Assembly: GCA_963803155.1 (NCBI GenBank)
Contig: CAWDMN010000046.1
Span: 1 to 64,000, forward strand
Length of the DNA: 64,000 nt
Direction of reading: 5' to 3'
From: CAWDMN01 sp963803155
Lineage (GTDB): Bacteria; Acidobacteriota; Terriglobia; Versatilivoradales; Versatilivoraceae
Of this stretch, positions 34,350 to 42,799 are shown in pieces (position 1 is the stretch's first letter; each line of letters starts with the position of its first letter). Under the pieces are notes generated by a model. The model saw only the letters and a list, made by a program, of their open reading frames with translations. It searched no databases and had not been told where the DNA came from. A program made the translations under genes and the position numbers.

Positions 34350-35705
34350 ATGATCCAGCCATTTTCCAGGCGTCAATTCATCAAGGGGGCAGTGGGCGGA
34401 GTAGCTTCGGCTTCCCTGATTTCTCCTTTTACGCCGAATTCCGCGTTGAGCGCCGGAAGCGCGTCCGATGAAGTCCCCTACCGTTCCAAGTGGTACGAAT
34501 TCACCAAGCATCCAGACTCAGACACTTGCTGGTCGCTTTCCGTCGGCCCGGATGGCCGTATTTACGCCGCGGCCTGCGCCGAAAGCGTGCCCGGCGGCGT
34601 TGTCAAAGTGGTCCGTTATAACGAAGCAAAAGATGATTTGGATTATCTCTTCGATCTGGACAAGATGGTGGATGACCCGGGAGATTCCGGCCGGGCCACC
34701 CAATGCAAAATCCACTACAGCTTCGCTCCCTCCATGCACGATGGTGTTCTTTACATGGCCAGCCATCTCTCGGGTCCGCCCATCGATCAGCCTGCCTATT
34801 CACCTTGGCTCTCGTGGCACGACGAAAAACGCTGCTTTCGCGGGAGCGCGCTGCTGGCCTATGACACCAAGAAGGATGCGGTGCTTTGGTGGGACACCCT
34901 GATTCCCAAGGAGGGATGCCGCTGCCTGCTTCACGATGAAGAGCGGGAACTGCTCTATGCCATCAGCTACCCGCGCGATCACTTCATTATTTACGACTTA
35001 AAAAAAAGGACACGCCGAGATGTGGGGCGCATCGGTTCCGTGAACGCCCAGACGCTCTTCCTGGACAAACAGCACCGGGTTTGGACTAGCAGCGACTACG
35101 GCCATCTGGTGCGCTATACACCGGAAAAGGACCGTCTGGAATTTTCTCCCGATATCCTCCCCCATAATCCCGAATATCAGACCGGATTTCACAGCGTCTT
35201 TTATGATGCCGCTCCTTCACCCGATGGAGAATGCGTCTACGCGGTAACCTGGATTGCCAACTCTTACCTGATGCGGATCTGGCCCAACGAAGGGGACTGG
35301 CCTAAAGTGGAGGACCTGGGACCGGCCACGCAAAAACGCGATCCCTCTGTTTCTAAGGATACCTTTGTCGATCACTGCGGCGGATTAACCTTCGCGGGAG
35401 ATGGACAATTGTATTATGTGGCTTCGCGCTGGCGGGATCCCGTTTACAATCCGATGGGGCCTGACCATAAAGAACGGGAAGGGGTGGTCTGGCGTTTGAA
35501 TCCGGCCACGCTGAAGCGGGAGGAAGTGGCCCGTCTCGAACACCCCACCGGCCTGGCCCAGTATGTTTCCCGGGGAGCCGTGGATCACAACGGGGACCTC
35601 TTTTTCGGCCACGTGGGATCTCATCCCTCGGGCATATTCAAAGTGGAGATGCCGGCGGAACGCAAAAAGAAGAACGCACACTTGCCCATTCGGATGTGGG
35701 GATAG
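34350..35705 (+). CDS. Tat-exported beta-propeller protein, 451 aa
   Basis: The N-terminus has a twin-arginine signal (FSRRQFIKGAVGGVASASLI). The mature part contains propeller-type repeats (CWSLSVGPDGRIYAAAC, HDGVLYMASHLSG, NAQTLFLDKQHRVWTSS, AAPSPDGECVYAVTWI, GLTFAGDGQLYYVASRW, AVDHNGDLFFGHVG). Tat export suggests folding or cofactor insertion before export; a sugar-related role is inferred only from neighbours. GGAGG precedes the ATG at 34350. The next gene starts nine bases after its stop. Confidence 0.75.
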   Translation: MIQPFSRRQFIKGAVGGVASASLISPFTPNSALSAGSASDEVPYRSKWYEFTKHPDSDTCWSLSVGPDGRIYAAACAESVPGGVVKVVRYNEAKDDLDYLFDLDKMVDDPGDSGRATQCKIHYSFAPSMHDGVLYMASHLSGPPIDQPAYSPWLSWHDEKRCFRGSALLAYDTKKDAVLWWDTLIPKEGCRCLLHDEERELLYAISYPRDHFIIYDLKKRTRRDVGRIGSVNAQTLFLDKQHRVWTSSDYGHLVRYTPEKDRLEFSPDILPHNPEYQTGFHSVFYDAAPSPDGECVYAVTWIANSYLMRIWPNEGDWPKVEDLGPATQKRDPSVSKDTFVDHCGGLTFAGDGQLYYVASRWRDPVYNPMGPDHKEREGVVWRLNPATLKREEVARLEHPTGLAQYVSRGAVDHNGDLFFGHVGSHPSGIFKVEMPAERKKKNAHLPIRMWG

Positions 35706-35714
35706 AGGTGATCT

Positions 35715-36827
35715 ATGAGCGAAAAGAAAAAGAAATATGACATGAATTCTCCCGAAGCGCAGGCCCTGATTGACGAAATCGTCCACGGGACCTTTATGAA
35801 AGAAGGGACGATGGTGGCCTTTCCCACCTGTTTCCCGGGGGCCTCGATTCCCATCGCCGCCGACGAAAGCCACATTACCGCGCTGGATGCCACTCCCGAA
35901 GGAATTATTTACGGGGGAACCAGCGGCAAGCGGGCTCACATTTTCGTGGGGATGTTTCACGGGGTAACAGGGATGGTTTTTGACCTCAAGGCAGTGGATG
36001 GAGCCACCCAATGCAGCGCCATCTGCTGCGGCAAAAAGAAGTTTCTGGCTTGTGTTAACGACGCCTCCGGAAGCGGGCGGATCCTATCCACCAAACTTCA
36101 GCCTCTGCCTTTCGATTTGATTCAGGAATGGGGATTTGAGCGTCCGGTTTTCGACGATTGGGGTGAAGCCGCTCCTGGCGAGCCCATTGTGCACGCCGTG
36201 GCTGATGCCGCAAAAGATGGCATCGTGGGGATCACTTCGCGTCATCTCTTTACCGTAGATTTTGCCACGACAAAGATTCAAACCATCGGGGAAGTGCCTG
36301 GAGCTGGACGCATCGCGCTTACTCCAAATGGAAACTTGGTGGGACTCGATGGGGCTGGCCATTTGTGGCTATTTAATCCAACCACGCGGCAACTCCAACG
36401 CAAAGCAATTCCCTTGCCTGCCGGAAGCTGGAATCAAGCTCCTTTGATCTGGTCCAGGTCTACCCACAAGGGACCACTTTATACCGCGGACAACACCGGG
36501 CGGATTTTTTCCTTCACCGACCAGAAGGGATTCAGCGCTACCCTGGGCCAAACCCTGTTGAAACCGGTGGGTCCCATGGCAGTGACTCCAGACGGCCGTC
36601 TTTACGGATTCTGCGGGCCTGAGCTGGCCAAGATGTTTTGTTATGACCCGGCTTTGGGAAAGGTTTCTAATTTAGGGGTGGCCGTTTCTATTATCGAACG
36701 GCGCCGTTACGGTTATGTATTCGGGGATGCCGTCACCGGCCGGGATGGCGAGCTCTACTTTGGAGAGGATGACAACCTTGGGCATCTCTGGATCTATTTC
36801 GCCAAAATTAAGGCAGGAAGCGCTTAG
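35715..36827 (+). CDS. Cytoplasmic beta-propeller protein, 370 aa
   Basis: No signal peptide is present (MSEKKKKYDMNSPEAQALID). Blade-like repeats follow: ITALDATPEGIIYGGTSGKR, VVDRAEFT-like Asp-box variation is absent, but RIALTPNGNLVGLDGAGHLW, GPMAVTPDGRLYGFCG and AVTGRDGELYFGEDDN recur. It is probably a partner of the Tat-exported propeller just upstream (same operon, GAGGTG before the ATG). There is no catalytic signature I recognise; a lyase, an isomerase or a binding role are all open. Confidence 0.75.
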   Translation: MSEKKKKYDMNSPEAQALIDEIVHGTFMKEGTMVAFPTCFPGASIPIAADESHITALDATPEGIIYGGTSGKRAHIFVGMFHGVTGMVFDLKAVDGATQCSAICCGKKKFLACVNDASGSGRILSTKLQPLPFDLIQEWGFERPVFDDWGEAAPGEPIVHAVADAAKDGIVGITSRHLFTVDFATTKIQTIGEVPGAGRIALTPNGNLVGLDGAGHLWLFNPTTRQLQRKAIPLPAGSWNQAPLIWSRSTHKGPLYTADNTGRIFSFTDQKGFSATLGQTLLKPVGPMAVTPDGRLYGFCGPELAKMFCYDPALGKVSNLGVAVSIIERRRYGYVFGDAVTGRDGELYFGEDDNLGHLWIYFAKIKAGSA

Positions 36828-37049
36828 GCTGATCAGGTCAAAACCAAGACAATATATTTGTGAACCGCTGAGGATATTCTGGGTTTTTTTGTTTCCAACC
36901 TTGCTCCGTTTCGCCAAGTCAAAAAGCGCGAAGTGGTAACGAGCGATCGGCCTAGCTTTGCTCATGCTGCGTGGCATGGTTCAGCTGAGTTGATCACTCT
37001 CTATCGCTTCGTGCTGGATGGTTCAACCCGGCTTGTACTGCTCTCCCGA

Positions 37050-38267
37050 TCACTCGCTGGCGTTTCGTGCTTTTTGGTTTGATGCCAAGGCGGGGACCCA
37101 ATCACTGTTTTTCAATGTTGCAATTAGGCGGAGTTGGAAGAAGACCGCCACGGCCATAAGCAGCAATCCAGGCAGAAAACTAAACTTCACGTGGATGAAT
37201 TGAGCGAAAAGGTAACCCGTTAGTGCGGAGAGAAATCCGCCGGATCCTATCAAGGCTTCGTTGAAGTTGATCATTTTGTCTTTTTCCCCTTCCAGCATCA
37301 GGGAATAGGAGGTCGAGGAGAAAAAAGTGAATCCCGACACGATCCCGAACAACACCGCTCCGATGAGATAGAAGGCCAGGTGGCGGGAAAAAGTAAAACA
37401 GAGAATGGCGGGAATAGCCGAGATTTGGAAGATCATGAGCCATGCTGGCGAAAAAATCCAAAAGTGAGTCCTTCGCAAAAACAGCGTCACTAAAACGAAA
37501 GCCCCAAACAGGATAGAGTTTACATTGCCCACCCAAAATGGGCTTAATCCCTCGGTCTTTCCCAGTTCCGTGAAGACATAGCGGATCAGTCCGTTCAAAA
37601 AGAACGCCGTGAAGTTGGCAATCCAGAAAACCTTGATGAAGACAAACAGCGGTCTTGAAGAAATGGCGGTCTTCTCCCCGTGAATGTCCTGATGAATTTC
37701 CTCGCACTCAATATGACGGGGAAACAGGTTCGGCAAAAAACTCAAACCGATCAGGAAGGACACTAACGCCGCGGTCCCAAAAATTAGATGAATGCGAAAT
37801 TCGAAAGGCAGTGAAGAGGATAGAACGATTCCCGCCAGGAATGGGCCCATGAGATAGCCCAGAACCCAGGCAATCGAATATCCTCCGGTGGTTTTTACTA
37901 TCTTGCTCCTGCTCATCCCCTCGGTCACCCAAGGTAACAAGGCCGGGTAAAAAAAAGCTGATCCGGCGGAAACCAGGGCGGGGACATAAAAAAGAGCAGC
38001 TTTGCTGGTGGTAAAAACCATCATGAGGCAACCGAGCGAGAACATCAAACAACCAACAACCAGGGCATGACGCCTCTCTTTGAAAATCCTGAAGGTGGAA
38101 AAGAACAAACAAACCAGAATGTAAACCAAGGCGACGATTCCATTGGAAACAGTGCCCAGATTCCCCGCCCCCAGGAATTGGGCCACGTAGGGAAAACTGA
38201 GGACCATTGCACCGATCAACAAATCAATCAGGGCAGCAGCCAGATAAGAATACAGGACGCGGTTCAC
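37050..38267 (-). CDS. MFS transporter, 405 aa
   Basis: Twelve hydrophobic segments are present, with a short loop 2-3 (STFRIFKERRHALVVG) and a broken middle loop (PRHIECEEIHQDIHGEKTAI) typical of a two-half MFS carrier. The substrate is unknown; the position after propeller/ThuA genes hints at a sugar or sugar acid. The frame opens with TTG at 38279; I prefer GTG at 38267 because GGGA sits seven bases before it. Confidence 0.8.
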   Translation of the reverse strand: MNRVLYSYLAAALIDLLIGAMVLSFPYVAQFLGAGNLGTVSNGIVALVYILVCLFFSTFRIFKERRHALVVGCLMFSLGCLMMVFTTSKAALFYVPALVSAGSAFFYPALLPWVTEGMSRSKIVKTTGGYSIAWVLGYLMGPFLAGIVLSSSLPFEFRIHLIFGTAALVSFLIGLSFLPNLFPRHIECEEIHQDIHGEKTAISSRPLFVFIKVFWIANFTAFFLNGLIRYVFTELGKTEGLSPFWVGNVNSILFGAFVLVTLFLRRTHFWIFSPAWLMIFQISAIPAILCFTFSRHLAFYLIGAVLFGIVSGFTFFSSTSYSLMLEGEKDKMINFNEALIGSGGFLSALTGYLFAQFIHVKFSFLPGLLLMAVAVFFQLRLIATLKNSDWVPALASNQKARNASE

Positions 38268-38330
38268 GGTTATTCCCAAACAAAAAGACTATGATTTAGC
38301 ACGGGGCCGGGCAAAAGTCAATTTGTCATG

Positions 38331-38505
38331 GGGTGTAATTCAAAATGCGCCAGGATTGAGAGTGTGACAAGGGGGAGAATGCAGGGAGGGCGAGCCTTCC
38401 TCTTAGGCGGACTTCGCCTGGCGAGCCACCCTCGTGTGCTCTAATACCCAGGCCGGTTCGGCCGAAGCCTCACCCTCCCGGCCATTGCTCAGTTCAGCCG
38501 ATCAA
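38331..38505 (-). repeat. Interspersed repeat C, copy 2 (reverse)
   Basis: It begins GGGTGTAATTCAAAATGCGCCAGG and carries the GGGAGGGCGAGCC, GGCGGACTTCGCC and CACCCTCCCGGCCATTGCTC blocks. Its far end reaches the 3' end of the TPR gene, so the last codons of that gene may derive from the element. Confidence 0.7.
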
Positions 38506-39458
38506 GGCCGGTCCAAGGTCAGATCTGATTGTTTCTGCAATGCCTGATATTGTTTAAACTCATGATTCGCTTGATCAGGTTTTCCGCCGCGCTGATAGAG
38601 TTGGCCCAAGACATAGTGCAGGTGGGCATCTCGGGGATTAAGACGGATTGCCTTTTCGAGTTCACTCTGTGCGGCTTCAAGTTCTCCCGCGTACGAATGC
38701 GCTTTGCCTAACTGTTCGTGGATAACCGATTGTTCCGGCCCCAACTTGACAGCCATGGTCAAATAAGTCAAAGCTTCTTCATTCCTGTTCAGCTTCAACA
38801 GCAGGCGGCCCAGGTTCAGAACTGGAGTGGGATCCTGAACCGCTTTGCCGGCCTGCCATTCGATGGCTTGGCGATAAGCCGCGGCAGCCTCCTCCAGCCG
38901 ATTCAACTGCTCACAAGCACCGCCGAGTCCGTTTGCGGCGAACACATTCTTCGGATCGAGCTTCAACGAGCGTCGGAACACGCCAATGGCTTCTTCATAC
39001 TTTTCCTGGAGGAATTTGACCTCGCCCAGATAATTGCTGGCCTGCAGGTCTCGCGGATTCATCTCGAGCACCCGAGTGAGTCCGCGGCCGGCATTCGCAT
39101 AATCCTCCAGCATGGCATAATTCAGCGCCACAATCTTGAGCTCGAAGGCGGTGAGATTGCGATGTTTCGCGGCCTCCAGGTACTCGCGCAAGGAGTCCGC
39201 GGCTTTCGATTGCTTGAAAAAAATGAAGCCGAGCATTGCATGCCCGTCCGGCGAGTCAGGCAGATCCTTGAGGTACTGTTGAACCAACGGAAGAGCTTCG
39301 GCGGTTTTCCCCTTTTGCAACAACAATTGCGCCTGTGCAAGCATACGCTCAGAGGAATTTCGCCGTGGGGAGGGAGTGTCGTGCTGGGCGGGTGTTTGGG
39401 CCTGAAGAGCAATCATGGCCGGAAGCCAGGCAGCCAAAATGAGTGAAAGAATCCTCAT
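38502..39458 (-). CDS. Secreted TPR protein, 318 aa
   Basis: A signal peptide (MRILSLILAAWLPAMIALQA) is followed by about seven TPR units (for example AEALPLVQQYLKDLPDSPDG, EEAIGVFRRSLKLDPKNVFA, EAALTYL-like EEALTYLTMAVKLGPEQ, AAQSELEKAIRLNPRDAHLH). It is the last gene of an operon: its ATG overlaps the stop of the CRTAC1 gene (ATGA). Together with a paralogous TPR gene upstream it frames the FG-GAP protein, which points to a periplasmic or surface scaffold. Confidence 0.88.
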   Translation of the reverse strand: MRILSLILAAWLPAMIALQAQTPAQHDTPSPRRNSSERMLAQAQLLLQKGKTAEALPLVQQYLKDLPDSPDGHAMLGFIFFKQSKAADSLREYLEAAKHRNLTAFELKIVALNYAMLEDYANAGRGLTRVLEMNPRDLQASNYLGEVKFLQEKYEEAIGVFRRSLKLDPKNVFAANGLGGACEQLNRLEEAAAAYRQAIEWQAGKAVQDPTPVLNLGRLLLKLNRNEEALTYLTMAVKLGPEQSVIHEQLGKAHSYAGELEAAQSELEKAIRLNPRDAHLHYVLGQLYQRGGKPDQANHEFKQYQALQKQSDLTLDRP

Positions 39459-41191
39459 TTTTCCTCCACTTCGAGGATCTGATCGCAGCGCACGTTCTTC
39501 AGCGTCTGCACAACGCCGCTCGGCCAGCGGATCTCCAATTGAGCAACCTCCGTGGCGAGACCTAAGCCGAAATGAGCCCGCTTGTCGCCAGCGGAAAGAT
39601 AACTGCTGGCGGTGCTCACGGTCGCATACCGCGCCCCCTGCCGGGTAATGGCCTTAATCTCCGCGCCGATGCCATCGCGATTGCTCTTCCGGCCGATCAG
39701 CTTTAACAGCAGCCAATGATTCCGAGTCTCCGTCTGATTGAGCACAAGGTGGGCAGGACCTTCACTGGTGGAGACAACCGCATCGAGACGGCCGTCATTA
39801 TTGAGGTCTCCAACCGCCAGGCCCCTGCCGGCCCAAGCTTCGCGAAAAACAGCGCCCGACTGCGCCGAGACATCCACGAAGCGGGTCCCGGTATTGCGGA
39901 CTAAAAGCAGCGGCTCACGATAACTTAGATGAGGGTTAACCTCGCCAATCTCATCCACCACATGGCCCTGGGAAACAAGAATATCCTTCCACCCATCGTT
40001 ATCGTAATCGAAAAATCGCAATCCCATGCCGGAGTGGTTGAGGGTGATGTTGCCCAATCCGCCCGTACGTGAAGTATAGAGAAAATTCGCCTTGCCAAGA
40101 TTTTGGTATAGCGCGTACATTTCGAGAGCCAGATCCGCGACGGCAAGATCGGGCAAACCATCATTATTGTAATCGGCGAAATCCACGCCCATGCCCGCGT
40201 AGGTGCGCCCATCCTCGCTGACGCCCAGCCCCGCCATTAGCGCCATCTCCTCGAAAATACCGTTGCCCTTATTGTGATAAAAAAAACCGGGCATCGTATC
40301 GTTGGAAACATAAACGTCGATGTTGCCGTCGCCATCCGCATCCGCCAAGGCAATACCCAGGCCTTTGCCCGGTTTCGCAATTCCGATTTTCCGCGAAACT
40401 TCGGTGAATCGGCCATTGCCCTCGTTATGGAAAACGAGCGGAGCAATCGCTTTGAATGCATCCGGGCTGCAGTAAGTGCGAATGTTTTCACCCACGAGGC
40501 AGGGCCGATCTTCAAAATCCCAAACCACATATCGCAACACGACTAGGTCCAGCCGCCCATCGTTGTCAAGATCCACCCAGGCGGCGCTGCTGGACCATCC
40601 GCTGCCGGCAACTCCAGCTTTGGACGTTACATCCGTGAACGTGCCATCTCCGTTGTTGTGATAAAGCAGGTTGGCGCCATATTCGGTGACATACAAGTCT
40701 TCGAAGCCATCGTTATCGTAATCTCCAACCGCAACTCCCAATCCATAGCCTACACCCTGAACACCGGCCTTCTCGGTAACATCTTCAAACTTTCCCGCCG
40801 CGGTTTGACGATATAGCCGGTGCCAGTATGCTGGCCCGGGCTTGCGCGGGATGGCGCCCAGAGGGGTGGGATCCTGGATCGGAGCGCCATTGATGAGGAA
40901 AATATCCAGACGTCCATCATTGTCATAATCCAGGACAGCCACGCCAGAGCCCATGATTTCAAGCATGTACTTTTTGGCGGTCTGAGAGGCGTAGTGATGA
41001 AAATCTACTCCACTCCCGGAAGTTACATCGATGAAGTTCCCTGGCACTACGGCTCCAGGCTTAACTTGCCCCACGGAAACGGGCGGAAAAATTGCCGCCA
41101 TCAATCCCGCCAGCAACAGAAGCAGCGCCCTGTAGCCGCGTCTTGACGGAACCTGATGGATCGTTCCTAGGATTGAAAATAAGATGGTCAT
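39455..41191 (-). CDS. CRTAC1-type FG-GAP/ASPIC-UnbV repeat protein, 578 aa
   Basis: A signal peptide (YRALLLLLAGLMAAIFPPVS, VGQ) precedes FG-GAP-like calcium-binding repeats with DxDxDGxxD loops (LDYDNDGRLDIFL, GDYDNDGFEDLYV, VDLDNDGRLDLVV, ADADGDGNIDVYV, ADYNNDGLPDLAV, FDYDNDGWKDILV, GDLNNDGRLDAVV). The C-terminal ASPIC/UnbV domain follows (SNRDGIGAEIKAI, YLSAGDKRAHFGLG, LEIRWPSGVVQTL). Such proteins are exported and bind calcium; partners are unknown. I place the start at 41191, 14 bases after the upstream stop; 41221 is possible. Confidence 0.9.
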   Translation of the reverse strand: MTILFSILGTIHQVPSRRGYRALLLLLAGLMAAIFPPVSVGQVKPGAVVPGNFIDVTSGSGVDFHHYASQTAKKYMLEIMGSGVAVLDYDNDGRLDIFLINGAPIQDPTPLGAIPRKPGPAYWHRLYRQTAAGKFEDVTEKAGVQGVGYGLGVAVGDYDNDGFEDLYVTEYGANLLYHNNGDGTFTDVTSKAGVAGSGWSSSAAWVDLDNDGRLDLVVLRYVVWDFEDRPCLVGENIRTYCSPDAFKAIAPLVFHNEGNGRFTEVSRKIGIAKPGKGLGIALADADGDGNIDVYVSNDTMPGFFYHNKGNGIFEEMALMAGLGVSEDGRTYAGMGVDFADYNNDGLPDLAVADLALEMYALYQNLGKANFLYTSRTGGLGNITLNHSGMGLRFFDYDNDGWKDILVSQGHVVDEIGEVNPHLSYREPLLLVRNTGTRFVDVSAQSGAVFREAWAGRGLAVGDLNNDGRLDAVVSTSEGPAHLVLNQTETRNHWLLLKLIGRKSNRDGIGAEIKAITRQGARYATVSTASSYLSAGDKRAHFGLGLATEVAQLEIRWPSGVVQTLKNVRCDQILEVEEK

Positions 41192-41204
41192 TAGATGAAT
41201 GCAA

Positions 41205-42170
41205 TTAACGAGGATCGACATCCGGGGTCGAGTGTGTACCCACGAGCGCGTCATAAAGCGCCAGTTCGGCCTTCGCTTTCTCTAGCTTTCCGGATTCGCG
41301 ATATAACTGCCCGAGCGTGAAGTGAAAGCGGGCGACTTTGGGGGCCAAGGCAATGGCCTTTTCAAGCTCTGTTTGAGCGGTCTCGAGTTGCCGCAGTGAA
41401 GAATAAGCCCTGGCCAGCTTTTCATGGGCTTGAGCAACGCCAGGCCCCCGCAATACTGCACGCTGCAGATAAGGGAGTGCTTCTCGGGGCTTGTTCTGCT
41501 TTAAAAACACGCGGCCCAAGGCATGCAATGGCGCCGGATCTTCACCTGTCCCAGCCGGTTGCCAGGAAATGGCGGTTTTGTAGGCAGCGATCGCTTGATC
41601 GAGACGACTAAGCAGCTCGAAGGAGAGCCCGATACCGGTTTCCGCTGAAACCGTCTTCGGAGCAATCCTTAGCGTCTGCTCGAAATCGCCGATTGCGTCC
41701 GCGTAGTGCTGCTCTTCAACCCTGAGGTGCCCCCGTGCCTCCCAGGCCTTGGCGTCGGCTGGATTCATTTCGATCGCGCGACTCAGCCATTTCTCGGCGT
41801 CCGAGTAAAGGTGCAATTGGGCGCAGCTCAGCGCAAAAGTTTTCATCTCAGAGGCAGTGAGGTCGCGCAACTTGGCGGTCTCCACATATTCCGCCATGGA
41901 TTCCTTTGGCTTTTGCTGTTTGAAAAGAAGGTAGGCCAGCAATGCATGCCCATCCGCGGAATCGGGTTGCTCTTTCAAATGCCGCCGAGCCAGTTCCTCC
42001 GCCACTTTCCACTTCCCCGCCACGGAAAGAGTCCGGGCTTGGCTTAGTAAATCACTCGAATCGGTCCTGGCCTGAATTGCCCCGCTCTCCTCTACAACGA
42101 GGCCCCCACAAAACAGCGCTGCCAACAGCATATTAAAAGTGAGCGCCCTGGCAGGCCTGAGAAAACACAT
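41205..42170 (-). CDS. Secreted TPR protein, paralogue of 38502-39458, 321 aa
   Basis: The ATG at 42170 has AAGGAG and opens a signal peptide (MCFLRPARALTFNMLLAALF). TPR units follow (AEELARRHLKEQPDSADGHA, DAIGDFEQTLRIAPKTVSAE, EALPYLQRAVLRGPGVAQAH, TAQTELEKAIALAPKVARFH). The same order and many equivalent residues occur in the TPR gene at the other end of the operon, so the operon arose with a duplication. First gene of the three. Confidence 0.88.
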   Translation of the reverse strand: MCFLRPARALTFNMLLAALFCGGLVVEESGAIQARTDSSDLLSQARTLSVAGKWKVAEELARRHLKEQPDSADGHALLAYLLFKQQKPKESMAEYVETAKLRDLTASEMKTFALSCAQLHLYSDAEKWLSRAIEMNPADAKAWEARGHLRVEEQHYADAIGDFEQTLRIAPKTVSAETGIGLSFELLSRLDQAIAAYKTAISWQPAGTGEDPAPLHALGRVFLKQNKPREALPYLQRAVLRGPGVAQAHEKLARAYSSLRQLETAQTELEKAIALAPKVARFHFTLGQLYRESGKLEKAKAELALYDALVGTHSTPDVDPR

Positions 42171-42284
42171 GCAATCACTCCTTGAGACAGCTTCCCGATA
42201 TTTTATGCTAAGGCACCCTACCATTCAAGGCGCTTGACGGGTAAGGGAGCAATTCAATGGGCGAAAGGGCGAGCCAGACGCATA

Positions 42285-42377
42285 GATCAGGCTGAACTGA
42301 GCAATAGCGGGGAGGCTTGCCCTTCCTGCATTCCATCCCTTGGCACACTCTCATTCCCGTCGCACTTTGAATTACAC
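42285..42377 (+). repeat. Interspersed repeat C, copy 3 (partial)
   Basis: It holds GGCTGAACTGAGCAATAGCGG, GGGAGGCTTGCCC-like and CGCACTTTGAATTACACC, the right half of the unit; the left terminal repeat is missing. The rest of 42171-42740 shows no gene. Confidence 0.65.
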
Positions 42378-42738
42378 CCGGCGGACAATGTCCAATCCCA
42401 AGCAGAGTCAGAAGTGAGCGGCAGAATAGAGGCGACTCAGAGTCGCGGCGGAGGCCTCGCGCAAAACAGCGGGGACGCATTGTTTGCCAGCCGGCGGATT
42501 CGCCGAAACCTTCGTCTCCGCATATCAAAGACAGGGCTTTCGGTGGTGACGGTGGTCCAACAAGCGCTTAACGAATCGAGCGCTTCCAGGCAGTATATGA
42601 GCTGGAATTCCTTCGTTCAAAGCGTTTATCGATTCAGCAAAAAACCCTGCCATCCTGTACTTCAAGCGAAAGACAGTCAAACCATTCTTCCGATTCTCAT
42701 CCCAACCGCATCCGACCGTCCCATGCCGCTTTTCAGGC

Positions 42739-42773
42739 AAAAAAAAGGAGAGCACCCATTAAGAGCACTCTCC
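42739..42773 (-). terminator. Probable terminator of the second TonB-dependent receptor gene
   Basis: On the minus strand GGAGAG pairs with CTCTCC around a 15-base loop and runs into eight T, 27 bases after the receptor stop. Confidence 0.65.
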
Positions 42774-42799
42774 ATTTCCCATCTAATGCCAATGAACTC

